A stretch of DNA of 64,000 nt from Pseudoalteromonas neustonica (GTDB lineage Bacteria > Pseudomonadota > Gammaproteobacteria > Enterobacterales > Alteromonadaceae). This document shows positions 27,544 to 36,840 of this stretch, piece by piece. Every line of letters begins with the position of its first letter. Within the stretch, counting starts at the first letter, position 1. The notes below the pieces were generated by a model. The model was not told the origin of the DNA. It did not search any database and saw nothing but the letters and a program-made list of their open reading frames with translations. The DNA lies in contig NZ_BDDS01000006.1 of the NCBI RefSeq assembly GCF_001653135.1, positions 124,001 through 188,000 of the forward strand, written 5' to 3'. A program made the translations under genes and the position numbers.

Positions 27544-28026
27544 TTGAAGTTAGTTGAATGTAATCTACCAATTACATGCGCCAGCACTGAACTTTTTTAT
27601 AAAAATACCGGCCTCTGTGCAGCGAAGCGCTTCTGTATTTTCGGTGGTGCAATTCACTTTAACCTTGGTGAAACACCATTCGCGGCTAAAGCCTACTCCT
27701 ACGACCTGACTCCTACGAAAAAACTAATGGGGTCAAAATTGGAACTCAGTGATGATTGAGCCATCCATAAAAATAAATTCACAACGAGTATTCAACAATC
27801 TCGTTAGAAGATAACAAATAAATAGGGGGTATTACGCGAAACTGCAACTTAACCCTATTATTTAAGGTAGAAAGCACTCTGTTCTTGGCTTCATAATTAC
27901 TGAGCAACCGCTCATAACTCAAAAACGGTAGTCTATTTTCATCAACGTATTTTTCTAAGAAGTATAATTAATTTGTTACATCTCTATCATTAAAATGAAC
28001 ATATGAATAATCAACACATAAAGCGA
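27544..28026. other. Intergenic stretch with a repeat-like segment, no convincing gene
   Basis: 480 bp. The part 27605-27720 has the look of a dispersed intergenic repeat: it contains the palindrome GAAGCGCTTC, the segment TTCGCGGCTAAAGCC and a short direct repeat of ACTCCTACGA. A 71-codon frame starting with TTG crosses it, but has no ribosome site and no protein-like composition. The remaining 27760-28026 is AT-rich with nothing recognisable. Confidence 0.4.
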
Positions 28027-28428
28027 TCATTTACCTGCTTTTTTAAATTCTAATGGGCCTTTTTTCCCTCCTGATGTGTAATGCCCTGTGAGCATTGTAC
28101 CGTCTTCAGAAATCGTTAACGTATGCATACCTTCGGTAGTCCAACCTGGTATTTTCTGAGTTACTTTTACTTTATATTCAATCGTATTACCTGTACGAGT
28201 GCCTATACCGTATTCAACTAAAGGCAACCCTTTAAACTCAACGTAATGCGTTACGTATATTAATTCAGCGTCTTGGGATATGATCATGTGACCATTACTA
28301 AAATTGCTGTTATTTACATCCTCCCAGAGCCCATTGACGTTTAGAGAATGCAATTTTTGAGCTTGAATTGGCAAGCTTATAGTGGTGATGAGAATACAAA
28401 ATACAATAAATGACGTAAATTTTACCAA
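28027..28428 (-). CDS. Secreted hypothetical protein
   Basis: 133 residues with a clear signal peptide (FIVFCILITTISLPIQAQ, cleavage near 23). The mature domain of about 110 residues is beta-rich (alternating strands: HMIISQDAELIYVTHYVEF, NTIEYKVKVTQK, HTLTISEDGTMLTGHY), suggesting a small lipocalin-like or beta-sandwich fold. No cysteines remain after the signal peptide. I do not recognise the family. It is alone between an AT-rich gap and the GNAT gene. Confidence 0.7.
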   Translation of the reverse strand: MVKFTSFIVFCILITTISLPIQAQKLHSLNVNGLWEDVNNSNFSNGHMIISQDAELIYVTHYVEFKGLPLVEYGIGTRTGNTIEYKVKVTQKIPGWTTEGMHTLTISEDGTMLTGHYTSGGKKGPLEFKKAGK

Positions 28429-28564
28429 CGTTAATTCCCTTTAAGTTTAACTCTAATTCATTGTTAACAATCTATCTTTTGCAGGTATTCAATGCAATTA
28501 AAAATCCCTATACAATCACATTATTGCAAGCAAAACCTAGCAATATAAGAATACTAATCGATTG

Positions 28565-29092
28565 TTATAAATCAGATTTACATAATCCGTAAATATAGTC
28601 ATCAACATATTCCCCCTTGATTATAACGTTTTGTTTTAAACAACCTTCGCGAATAAAACCGTTTTTTTCTAATAGCTTGTACGAATTAGAATTACCAACT
28701 GAACAGGTAGCCACTAATTTATTGAGGCCTAGCTCGAGTAAAGCAAAGTGTTTAATTAAGTTTAATGCCTCGCTAGCAAACCCCCTTCCCTGAGCACTTG
28801 GTTTGATCATAAAACCGACCTCTGCAATACGTGCTTCATGACTCGTAATTTTAAGGCCAATATTACCAAGCTTTTCACCCGTTGTAACTTCGGTGATACC
28901 AAGCGATAACCAGCCATCACTGTCCATAGTCCAAGGGCGTGATTTGGCAATAAATGCATCGTTAGCTTGTTCAAAAGTACATGGGTCATACACATGTTCC
29001 ATCATCGCTGATGACATTGATATTTCAATAAATAAATCTAAATCAGACTCATCCAACGGTAATAGTTTTATTCTTGCCCCAGCTATGTACAT
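28565..29092 (-). CDS. GNAT-family N-acetyltransferase (RimJ/RimL-like)
   Basis: 175 residues with the GNAT fold: substrate-side N-terminus LKLLPLDE..DLDLF, acetyl-CoA loop KPSAQGRGFASEALNLI (Q/R-x-x-G-x-G/A motif) and the late GNSNSYKLLEKNGFIREG signature of the RimJ/RimL branch. Members acetylate ribosomal-protein N-termini, amino acids or antibiotics; the substrate here is unknown. It carries in front of it one copy (29128-29156) of a promoter sequence that also precedes three other accessory genes in this window, which suggests it arrived as part of a mobile unit. Confidence 0.88.
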   Translation of the reverse strand: MYIAGARIKLLPLDESDLDLFIEISMSSAMMEHVYDPCTFEQANDAFIAKSRPWTMDSDGWLSLGITEVTTGEKLGNIGLKITSHEARIAEVGFMIKPSAQGRGFASEALNLIKHFALLELGLNKLVATCSVGNSNSYKLLEKNGFIREGCLKQNVIIKGEYVDDYIYGLCKSDL

Positions 29093-29127
29093 GCAGCGTC
29101 CTTCGGGTTTACTTTTATTGGTACCAA

Positions 29128-29156
29128 ACCATAGCCGAGTTCCTATTATGGTTCAA
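29128..29156 (-). promoter_or_regulatory. Recurrent promoter, copy 1 (GNAT gene)
   Basis: Minus strand: TTGAAC (29151-29156), 17 bp, TATGGT (29128-29133). The spacer reads CATAATAGGAACTCGGC. The predicted transcription start lies about 30 nt before the GNAT ATG. The same sequence occurs before the genes starting at 36756, 50637 and 53794. Confidence 0.65.
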
Positions 29157-29277
29157 TTTTTTAGTGTAAGTCATGGGTGCCTCTGATTTCATGTTTTTAT
29201 AGGTGAATGTTTTATAGGGGGATGTTTTTATAAAAGCACATAGAGTGAGTTTTGCTATCTTTTTAAAAGTAAAATAC

Positions 29278-29545
29278 TAGGGCGTGTTGACCTTTGTGGA
29301 TTGAAATTTGTTCGATCTAGGGGCGATTTAATCGCGGCGCGAGGTTTGTAACCTAGCGGGCTAAGTAAAAACCGAGCAACAAAGAGTTAATCGCCCCTAG
29401 GAAGAACCCTTTGGGCAGCGCATGTTTGGCATTTATACTGCGTTATCGCCTATTTATGGGGAACAACCACACACCATAGGCGCTGCCTTGCCTAAATACC
29501 AAACATACTGCTGCAAAATCAATCACGAAAGGTCAACACGCCCTA
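29278..29545 (+). repeat. Family B inverted-repeat element, copy B2
   Basis: A 264-bp element (29280-29543) flanked by TA on both sides, with perfect 13-bp ends GGGCGTGTTGACC/GGTCAACACGCCC. Very similar to B1 throughout. It lies between the divergent GNAT and GST genes and does not interrupt a recognisable gene. Confidence 0.92.
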
Positions 29546-29745
29546 GCAACAAAATAACTTAAACTCGGAACTTTAATTGGCATCTATACCCACACTAAGC
29601 GCATAACCGTGCTTATTAAATATACTGTTATTTTTGAGTGTTGAAATTCAATCTTACTTCCTTTGTTGGTTATGATCATCTACAGTGGGTTGTTCGTAAT
29701 GTTCTTTATACCCTAATTTGTACAACCCATGTTTAAGGAGTTTTT

Positions 29746-30585
29746 ATGAGTAACAGCGAAGACTATACACCACCCACAGTATGGCAATGGGATGCTGACA
29801 ATGGCGGCGAGTGGGCTAAAACCAATCGCCCTATTGCTGGAGCAACCCACCAACAAGAGTTACCCGTAGGTGAGCACCCTCTACAGCTGTATTCTCTAGC
29901 AACCCCTAATGGTCAAAAAGTTACCATTATGCTCGAAGAGTTATTAGAGCTTGGTTTAACTGATGCAGAGTACGATGCGTTTTTAATTAAAATTGGCGAA
30001 GGTGACCAGTTTGGTTCTGGGTTTGTAAGTGTGAACCCTAATTCAAAAATTCCTGCTCTTATGGATCACACCACAACTCCTAGCACACGCGTGTTTGAGT
30101 CTGGGGCTATTTTGCAGTATTTGGCTGAAAAGTTTGATGCACTCGTGCCGAGCGATCACACCAGTAAAGCTGAATGTCGTAATTGGCTATTTTGGCAAAT
30201 GGGATCTGCGCCCTACTTAGGCGGTGGTTTTGGCCACTTTTACGCGTACGCACCGCATAAAATGCAATACCCTATTGACCGTTTTACTATGGAAGTTAAG
30301 CGCCAGTTAGATGTGTTAAATCGCCATTTAAGCGATCACGATTATATGGCTGGTAGCGAGTATTCTATTGCCGATATTGCGATTTGGCCTTGGTATGGCT
30401 CTTTGGTATTGGGCAATTTATATGACGCTGCTGAATTTTTAGATGTTGAGTCATACACACATGTAATGCGCTGGGCTAAACAAATTGAACGCCGCCCAGC
30501 AGTTAAACGTGGCCGCCGAGTTAACCGTGTATGGGGGCCCGATGAGGAGCAACTCGCACAGCGCCATAGTAAAGATGACTTTTAG
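29746..30585 (+). CDS. yghU: YghU-like glutathione S-transferase
   Basis: 279 residues. An N-terminal extension (YTPPTVWQWDADNGGEWAKT) characteristic of YghU/Ure2p-like nu-class GSTs precedes the thioredoxin-fold domain (LQLYSLATPNGQKVTIMLEEL, NPNSKIPAL, FESGAILQYLAEKF) and an all-helical C-domain (ADIAIWPWYG). The nu class binds two glutathione molecules and has disulphide reductase/peroxidase activity. Length and signature agree with full-length YghU. A ribosome site AAGGAG precedes the start. Element A4 lies 62 bp downstream and may terminate its transcript. Confidence 0.93.
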   Translation: MSNSEDYTPPTVWQWDADNGGEWAKTNRPIAGATHQQELPVGEHPLQLYSLATPNGQKVTIMLEELLELGLTDAEYDAFLIKIGEGDQFGSGFVSVNPNSKIPALMDHTTTPSTRVFESGAILQYLAEKFDALVPSDHTSKAECRNWLFWQMGSAPYLGGGFGHFYAYAPHKMQYPIDRFTMEVKRQLDVLNRHLSDHDYMAGSEYSIADIAIWPWYGSLVLGNLYDAAEFLDVESYTHVMRWAKQIERRPAVKRGRRVNRVWGPDEEQLAQRHSKDDF

Positions 30586-30647
30586 TAGAGTGTAGCTAAT
30601 ACCCATACAATGCGCTTGAGCTCAATAAGCCACGCGCATTTACGCTA

Positions 30648-30924
30648 TATACCCAAACCACCTCAAGATGCACTTTCAGTTGGAGTTAAAAGCAATTTAG
30701 GCAAGGCATTGATTGCAAATAATGGTTGTTCCCTTGTTAAAATCATTCCCTTATAAAAGTAACGCAGTATAAATCGCTTTTAAACCAACCCCTTGGGCGT
30801 TTCACAGGCGCTTACTCTCATCGTTGTTACTTTTTAAAAGGGACTGCCATTGTTGCAAAGTAACGCCTTGATATTAAACACCTGTGAAACGCTGAAGTCT
30901 GCATATTGAGGTGGCTTGGGTATA
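30648..30924 (+). repeat. Family A inverted-repeat element, copy A4 (forward)
   Basis: A 277-bp copy with ends TATACCCAAACCACCT and GAGGTGGCTTGGGTATA, the longest of the family, carrying the same inner 10-bp insertion as A2. The rest of the gap to 31228 is AT-rich; TTGATGCG/ACTGATGAT-like short repeats near 30940 are not interpretable. Confidence 0.9.
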
Positions 30925-31228
30925 CTCTAAACAGTGTGCGCATCAATTGATGCGTTTTTTACTTGTATCATCAGTATTACCCGCCCTAAAAACACACAGC
31001 TAAATAACCCATAAAGCGCACTAATTGTAGCCATAAACGCCATGCTATTGGTGATCGGTACACCATGAGGTTAATGCACTTTGAGTTACTAACATTTATA
31101 AGCAAAGATAAATTAACATCTTCAAACAATTACTTACAAAATATTTGTTGTACCAAACCGTGCTTTTGTTAGCATTTAAGGCCAAAGCTTAAACACAATA
31201 ATTACAATACGTTTACAAGGAATTGAAA

Positions 31229-32611
31229 ATGCTTAAAACAACGGCTGCTTTAACACTACTCGCCTTTAGCCCATTATTACTTGCAAGCCAGCAGCTTGTG
31301 ATTAAAACCACAGAACAATTAATAACGACTGACTCTTCAGTGCTTTTTGCCTACAACTCGGAACAGAATCAATTAGCCAAAATTGATATTGAAAACACTG
31401 AAAACTATGTGCTAACAGTACCCGATAACGCGCTTGGTTTTGACGTTGCAAAACTTGCGAATACACCGCACCCGCAAGCACTTATTTTAACTGCCGATGG
31501 CGTATATATTAGCCAAAAAGAACACAGCACATTGTTATTCAAATATACCTCAGTTTTAAATCGATTAACCAGTGATAAGCTTAATAAGGTTAGCTTTGTT
31601 GTTGATGTAAATCTTGATGGCCTGAGTGATATTTTACTGCCCGATATTGAAACCAGTACGGTTTACATTCAAGATCAGCTTGGTAAATTTACCCCTCATA
31701 CCTTTAAAAAAGAGTCCTTGTTTAATGGTCAGTTTAACGACAACCATTTAACTCTTGATATTGATATAAGCACCGCCCCTACAACGATTGATATAAACCG
31801 CGATGGCTATGTTGATTTAGTGTTTAAAAACGCACAAAGTGCCCGTGTTTTATTTGCCACAGAGCAAGGCTTTGCAAGTAAGGTTACGCCACTGACATTA
31901 CCAGTAAGCATTGGTAAAATGGATGACGGCAGCAAAGTAACAATCAATCATTTTGCTGATATAAATCACGACAGCTATTTAGACTTTATTATTGCCCAAA
32001 TGCCTAAAACGAAAGGCATGGATGCGCTTGATGCGACAGTCACTCGTAGCCTTTATTTAGGCCAAGCGGATGGTAGCTTTAGCAACCCTATAAGCTTACC
32101 GAACACCAGCGCCATGGGTGAGTTAATATTTGAACATGATTTAGATAACGATGGTTTAATTGACTTACAGCGGTTAGATGTTGATTTTGGCTTTGGGACC
32201 ATTGCTTCTATGGCTATGGGCGGCGGTGATACCGACGTAGATATTGATTTCTCATTTTTTAAACAGTTAAATACAGGTAACTTTTCAGAGAAACCAAACG
32301 CAGACTTCGAAGTTGAAGCCCCGCTTTCTATGTCAAATTCAGGCCCTGTAGAGCCTCTTAAATTAGCCGATATAAACGGCGACGGGTACATTGATGCGGT
32401 TTATAGATACAATAAAAAAACCTTAGGCATTTATTACGGTGAGCAAAACAACTTGTTTGCTTCAAAACGTAAAAAAATCAAACACGCGTTACCAACACAC
32501 CCAAGAGATATTTTATTGGTTGATTTAAATAACGACTCTAAACACGATTTTGTATTTAAATTTACTGAAGAAGATGGCACCAGTAAAATAACCACTCTGA
32601 TAAGTAAGTAG
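31229..32611 (+). CDS. Secreted FG-GAP/VCBS-repeat protein
   Basis: 460 residues with a signal peptide (TAALTLLAFSPLLLAS). At least six calcium-loop-like motifs of the VCBS/FG-GAP type follow: DVNLDGLSDILLPD, DINRDGYVDLVFKN, DINHDSYLDFIIAQ, DLDNDGLIDLQRLD, DINGDGYIDAVYRY and DLNNDSKHDFVFKF. Spacing predicts a single beta-propeller. Such proteins are surface or periplasmic; the function is unknown. Start at ATG 31229 with AAGGA 7 nt upstream. Element A5 begins 5 bp past the stop, and the convergent receptor gene lies on its far side. Confidence 0.88.
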   Translation: MLKTTAALTLLAFSPLLLASQQLVIKTTEQLITTDSSVLFAYNSEQNQLAKIDIENTENYVLTVPDNALGFDVAKLANTPHPQALILTADGVYISQKEHSTLLFKYTSVLNRLTSDKLNKVSFVVDVNLDGLSDILLPDIETSTVYIQDQLGKFTPHTFKKESLFNGQFNDNHLTLDIDISTAPTTIDINRDGYVDLVFKNAQSARVLFATEQGFASKVTPLTLPVSIGKMDDGSKVTINHFADINHDSYLDFIIAQMPKTKGMDALDATVTRSLYLGQADGSFSNPISLPNTSAMGELIFEHDLDNDGLIDLQRLDVDFGFGTIASMAMGGGDTDVDIDFSFFKQLNTGNFSEKPNADFEVEAPLSMSNSGPVEPLKLADINGDGYIDAVYRYNKKTLGIYYGEQNNLFASKRKKIKHALPTHPRDILLVDLNNDSKHDFVFKFTEEDGTSKITTLISK

Positions 32612-32615
32612 CTTA

Positions 32616-32890
32616 TATACCCAAATCACCTCAAGATACAGAATTCAGCGTTTCAAAGGGGCTTAATATCAAGGCGTTACTTTGTAAGAATGGCAGTCCC
32701 TTTTAAGAAGTAACAACGCAGAGAGTAAGTACCTGTGAAATGCCCTGCGGGTTGGTTTAAAAGCGATTTATACTGCGTTACTTTTATAAGCAGATTGATT
32801 TATAACAAGGGAATAACCATTCTCTGCAATGTCTTGCCTAAATCGCTTTTAACGCCAACTGAAACTGCATCTTGAGGTGGCTTGGGTATA
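32616..32890 (-). repeat. Family A inverted-repeat element, copy A5 (reverse)
   Basis: 275 bp, ends TATACCCAAATCACCT and GAGGTGGCTTGGGTATA. It starts 5 bp after the FG-GAP stop. Like A1 it separates convergent genes and so probably forms part of both 3' ends. Several substitutions relative to the other copies (for example TTTCAAAGG for TTTCACAGG) make it the most diverged copy. Confidence 0.9.
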
Positions 32891-32895
32891 GATAT

Positions 32896-32925
32896 ACAGC
32901 AAAGTGCATAAACGCACTTTGCTGT
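32896..32925. terminator. Strong hairpin downstream of the 32962 receptor gene
   Basis: A perfect 12-bp stem, ACAGCAAAGTGC with GCACTTTGCTGT, 6-nt loop, 36 bp past the receptor stop. There is no proper T tract on either strand, so it may act as an RNA 3'-end stabiliser as much as a terminator. Confidence 0.6.
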
Positions 32926-32961
32926 AACGTGAACTTAAATTACACGCATCACTAAATTGCT

Positions 32962-35595
32962 TTAAAAGTTAATATTTAACTTAATGTAGCCTCTTCTACC
33001 AAGTAAATCATACGTCATCACATCTGTATTAGCGTCGTTCCATGAGGTTAAAAAGGGAGCTTTTTTATCAAAGATGTTGTCTATCCCCATGCTGATAGAT
33101 GTATCTTGAGTTATAAAGTAACGCCCTTGAACATCACTGTAGGTAACACTTTCAACCGCGCGGCCAATTGGCCCACCGCCATTTACATCACGCGCACCAC
33201 CAATGTAACGCATAGCATAATGTGCTGACCACGCATCCGCTTTTACAGTGATCCCTAAATTAGCGCGCCATTTTGTATAACTGCCTTGGTCTTCAGTAAT
33301 GTAGCCTAACAGGCTTTGCGTTGCTTGCCCTGCAAAAGGCGTGTTTTCATGCTTGAGTAACCGCGTGGCATCTAACTCAAACTGGCTGCTTAAACCAAAA
33401 ATATCAGCGGTGTAACGTGTATTAAAATCAACCCCACTAACCGTTTCAAACGCAGCATTGACTGGGCGCTGACTCAATGAATTTATTTGCCCCGTTACGG
33501 CGTGGCGTGTAAAAGTATTACAGTAAGCGCTGTAAAGCGCTGGGTTGGTGTAACACAACTTCAAGGTGTCAGAGCCATTAACCGAGGTAATAGCGTCTTT
33601 TACGTCTATATCAAAGTAATCGAGTGTAGTCGATAACCCGTCAATAAAGTGCGGCTGCCAAACTAGACCTAGTGTAAGTGTGTCTGCCGATTCAGGTTTT
33701 ACATCTGGGTTTCCACCGACTGAAGTTCGTACCGTTGTGCCATCTTGTGCAAAATCAGTAGGGAGCCCGGCGGCTAAACAATTAACCGCAATTGCGCCAG
33801 TTGCGTTTTCACAGGGATCGATAGTTCGAAGGTTCTCCGCATTTGTGCCACCAAATAACTCGGTTATCACCGGCGTTCTAAATGCTGTTGATTTAACACC
33901 ACGAAGCATTAAGTCATCCGTAATTTGCCATGTAAGCCCGAGCTTATAAGTCAGTTTATTGCCAAAGGTACTGTAGTCTGAGTAGCGTGTTGCTAAGTTT
34001 GCTTCAAGGCTTTCAAACAATGGGATGGCAAGCTCAATAAAAGCTTCATTTACATCATAGTCACCATTAATACTGTCTTCTCCACCATTGGCAAGAACCG
34101 TTGAATCAGGATTTCGCCAGCCGCTTTCTTCACGCCTTTCAAGCCCAGCGGCAAAGGCCAATGTACCTGCGGGTAACTCAGTGATGTCACCCGATAAGTT
34201 AAATGCCAATGATTTTAATTGGTTGCCACCATTGCCTTCACGGCGATACTTTACGTAATCAATCACTTCATTACTTAATTCACCAACACCAAACCAGTCG
34301 CCACACGGAATGGCAGCACCAGGAGTATAACTGCATACTGTATCATCTAGCGTTTGTGCGACCTTGGCTTTATCTTGATCAAACGTCCAGCCGTCAGTGC
34401 CAGTGTTACGTCCATAGTTATAAGCAACTTCCCACTGCCAATCATTTGCTAATGTGCCATCAAACCCAATAACAATACGCGCTGTGTTTGTTTCTTGAAA
34501 AAAATACGGCGCACCAAGCTCTACATTACGCCTACGAGTTAGCTCTAAGTCTTGCCCTGTTGGGTTATAAGCAAACTCTTTAGAGACCTTAATACCGCTA
34601 ATACTGCGTGGTGTCACTATTTGCTCTGATTGGCGATTACTATATTGCGCTTCTGTAAAAAAGTTTATGTTACTTGTCAGTTGGTAATTGAGGTTAGTCG
34701 ATAGGTTAATACGTTGGCTTGGGTTTACTGCATTTAAATAAGGGATCCACGTAAAACCGTGTTTTGCTATATCATACGCTTCAAAACTATTACCATCACC
34801 TTGCGGATCTTGATTAAATTGCACACTGCTGCCATCAGCCAATAGTGCTCGCCCACCAGCGGTTGTTGCACTGCCAAAACAATTTAATTGGCTACTGCCA
34901 TCTGCATTTACTTTCTCATTTTTAGCGCAGTCTATACGGTCTGACTGCCTTACTGCCTCGGTATTTATATAGCTCGCACTAAAAACAAAATGGCCGCGAT
35001 CAAACTCACCGCCTACATTAAAGCTAATTTCTTGGCTTTGCCCGTCACCTTCATCCCCAGCGCCTAACTTTGCAGTAAATTCAGCACCATCTAATTGCGT
35101 TTTAGTGATGATATTAACCACACCGGCAACAGCGTCAGCGCCATAAATGGCAGATGCGCCATCTTTTAGTACTTCTACGCGTTCAATAATTGAGGTTGGG
35201 ATCATATTTAAATCAACCGCACTATTGGCTCCCGTACCACCGTTTACAATTCGTCGCCCATTTAATAATACTAGCGTGCGTTTAATCCCCATACCGCGCA
35301 AGTTTACCTGTGCCGATCCATATCCTCCACTTGTCCAATAGGCATTGGTCGCATTACCCGCAACGCCCGCTGAAAACGACATGCGTTGCAATAAATCTTC
35401 AACATTTACAATGCCTGTTTGAGCAATTTGTGTTGCGTCAATCACGGTTACAGGACTGGCTGTTTCAAAATCAGTGCGTTTGATGTGTGAGCCGGTCACA
35501 TTAATGCGCTCAATATTATCGGTCATTTCATTTGCTAAAGTATGCGATGTGGCTAATGCGGTAGCGATGGCGCAAAAGGCCATAGGGTTATTCAT
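32962..35595 (-). CDS. TonB-dependent receptor
   Basis: 877 residues. Signal peptide about 1-21 (FCAIATALATSHTLA), TonB-box-like IERINVTGSHIKRTDFE, plug domain about 40-165 (PVTVIDATQIAQTGIVNVEDLLQR, VLLNGRRIV, VEVLKDGASAIYGADAVAGVVNII) and a large barrel ending LLGRRGYIKLNINF. The VNLRGMGIKRTLVLLNGRR and SAIYGADAVAG motifs mark the abundant Alteromonadales/Xanthomonadales group of receptors for peptides, sugars or siderophores. Barrel loops carry cysteine pairs (DCAKNEK..LNCFG; CSYTPGAAIPCG; CENATG..NCL), probably disulphide-closed. Ligand unknown; no transport partner adjacent. Confidence 0.9.
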   Translation of the reverse strand: MNNPMAFCAIATALATSHTLANEMTDNIERINVTGSHIKRTDFETASPVTVIDATQIAQTGIVNVEDLLQRMSFSAGVAGNATNAYWTSGGYGSAQVNLRGMGIKRTLVLLNGRRIVNGGTGANSAVDLNMIPTSIIERVEVLKDGASAIYGADAVAGVVNIITKTQLDGAEFTAKLGAGDEGDGQSQEISFNVGGEFDRGHFVFSASYINTEAVRQSDRIDCAKNEKVNADGSSQLNCFGSATTAGGRALLADGSSVQFNQDPQGDGNSFEAYDIAKHGFTWIPYLNAVNPSQRINLSTNLNYQLTSNINFFTEAQYSNRQSEQIVTPRSISGIKVSKEFAYNPTGQDLELTRRRNVELGAPYFFQETNTARIVIGFDGTLANDWQWEVAYNYGRNTGTDGWTFDQDKAKVAQTLDDTVCSYTPGAAIPCGDWFGVGELSNEVIDYVKYRREGNGGNQLKSLAFNLSGDITELPAGTLAFAAGLERREESGWRNPDSTVLANGGEDSINGDYDVNEAFIELAIPLFESLEANLATRYSDYSTFGNKLTYKLGLTWQITDDLMLRGVKSTAFRTPVITELFGGTNAENLRTIDPCENATGAIAVNCLAAGLPTDFAQDGTTVRTSVGGNPDVKPESADTLTLGLVWQPHFIDGLSTTLDYFDIDVKDAITSVNGSDTLKLCYTNPALYSAYCNTFTRHAVTGQINSLSQRPVNAAFETVSGVDFNTRYTADIFGLSSQFELDATRLLKHENTPFAGQATQSLLGYITEDQGSYTKWRANLGITVKADAWSAHYAMRYIGGARDVNGGGPIGRAVESVTYSDVQGRYFITQDTSISMGIDNIFDKKAPFLTSWNDANTDVMTYDLLGRRGYIKLNINF

Positions 35596-35689
35596 GTGTA
35601 CTGCCTATTAAAAATTTTATTATTAAAAATAGGAGCTTATGATATAGACTTTGCTGTTTTTGAAAATGCGACAAATTGTCGCAGTGCGA

Positions 35690-35960
35690 GGGCGTGTTGA
35701 CCTTTGTGGATTGAAATTTGTTCAATCTAGGGGCGATTTAATCGCGGCGCGAGGTTTGGAATCAAGTGGGCTAAGTAAAAATCGAGCAAAGCTTCCGCGT
35801 CCTGCTCATGCCCCTAGGAAGAACCCTTTGGGCAGCGCATGTTTGAAATTTATACTGCGTTATCGCCTATTTATGGGGAGCAACCACATTACGCAGGCTC
35901 TGCCTTGCCTAAATACCAAACATGCTGCTGCAAAATCAATCACGAAAGGTCAACACGACC
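35690..35960 (+). repeat. Family B inverted-repeat element, copy B3 (diverged)
   Basis: About 271 bp from GGGCGTGTTGACC to GGTCAACACGACC. It is flanked by GA and TA rather than two TA copies, has one mismatch in its right end and carries a replaced stretch near 35785-35810 (TTCCGCGTCCTGCTC). This is an older copy. A 125-codon frame that spans it is an artefact of the repeat. Confidence 0.88.
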
Positions 35961-36069
35961 TAATATTTATTCGATTAAAAGTTGCTGTTCATAAAAAGGG
36001 ACTGCAAATATTATTCAGCAATGCCTAAGAAGTCGCCTGAAATTAAATGCAATACTATGCCCATGCTAG

Positions 36070-36756
36070 CTAATCGCCTCCTCCTCCACAGCCACTCCCA
36101 CAGCTACTTGATGAATCACCCGACGATCCGCTGCATCCAGATGAACACCCTATATGTGTCGCACAATAATCATTGCCATAATTTGGAGAATTCTGATCAT
36201 GGCAATTTAATGAGTAAAAAAAACCATCTTCGATTTTTAACTGGGCATCAATAGCAAAGAGTGTAGGTAAACGACGAGGGGATTTAGGGTTAATATTTTC
36301 AAAAAAGCACGCTAACCGCCACGCTCTTTTAATACCATCTTGAGCCGTAGTTTGCGACTTCATTGCCTCTGTGGGTGTGTGATGTAAAAATCTACCTAAT
36401 CCTTTTTTACAAAAGGTTTCATAGTTTTTTGTAAATAAAATAAACTGATGCCAAGCCACATCAACCACTTGAGATGGCATTGCCACAGGCTTTGATTTAG
36501 CTTTATCTGCAATTAGAAAGAAGGATTTAAGTGCCTCTAAAGCTAATTCAACCTGCTTATCATTTAAATGAGGGTAAGTCGTTTTAACATGGTGTTTTAT
36601 TGAGCTAGGAAATTCAAATGATGTGATAAACTCAATTCTTTTTTTATGTCTATTATTAAAAAGAATAGCTAAAAGAATAATTACAATAACAACACATAAA
36701 ATAGCAGAACCCATATAGAACCGAACTCCAAAAATCAAATTAATATAACGAACCAT
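36070..36756 (-). CDS. Membrane-anchored protein with GRDP-like domain and Cys/Gly/Ser tail
   Basis: 228 residues. One N-terminal membrane segment (about 16-33, SAILCVVIVIILLAILF) is followed by a soluble domain with VVDVAWHQFILFTKNYETFC, a D-x-x-WH-x-F motif like that of proteins annotated as glycine-rich-domain (GRDP) family, then LGRFLHHTPTEAM. The last 45 residues are low complexity: CHDQNS..CATHIGCSSGCSGSS then a run of Ser, Cys and Gly. The function is unknown; the tail resembles those of some metal-binding or cell-surface proteins. The gene has the recurrent promoter (36796-36824) in front of it. Confidence 0.6.
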   Translation of the reverse strand: MVRYINLIFGVRFYMGSAILCVVIVIILLAILFNNRHKKRIEFITSFEFPSSIKHHVKTTYPHLNDKQVELALEALKSFFLIADKAKSKPVAMPSQVVDVAWHQFILFTKNYETFCKKGLGRFLHHTPTEAMKSQTTAQDGIKRAWRLACFFENINPKSPRRLPTLFAIDAQLKIEDGFFYSLNCHDQNSPNYGNDYCATHIGCSSGCSGSSGDSSSSCGSGCGGGGD

Positions 36757-36795
36757 TGAGTGACTCGTGAGTGTTTTATTTTTATTAGTACATCA

Positions 36796-36824
36796 ACCAT
36801 ATCTGAGTTGACTTTTTGATTCAA
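36796..36824 (-). promoter_or_regulatory. Recurrent promoter, copy 2
   Basis: Minus strand: TTGAAT (36819-36824), 17 bp, TATGGT (36796-36801), ending about 33 nt before the start at 36756. The spacer (CAAAAAGTCAACTCAGA) is the most diverged of the four copies, but both hexamers and the spacing are kept. Confidence 0.6.
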
Positions 36825-36840
36825 TCGTTTAAAAAAAACT

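Noticed and set aside
27544..27759. A 71-codon frame starting with TTG after the 25305 receptor gene.
   Set aside because: No ribosome site, starts within non-coding DNA and crosses a repeat-like segment with palindromes; composition is not protein-like.
35651..36254. Open frames of 125 and 90 codons over element B3 and beyond.
   Set aside because: The first is the translation of the family B repeat, the second runs antisense to the Cys/Gly-tail gene; neither has a ribosome site.
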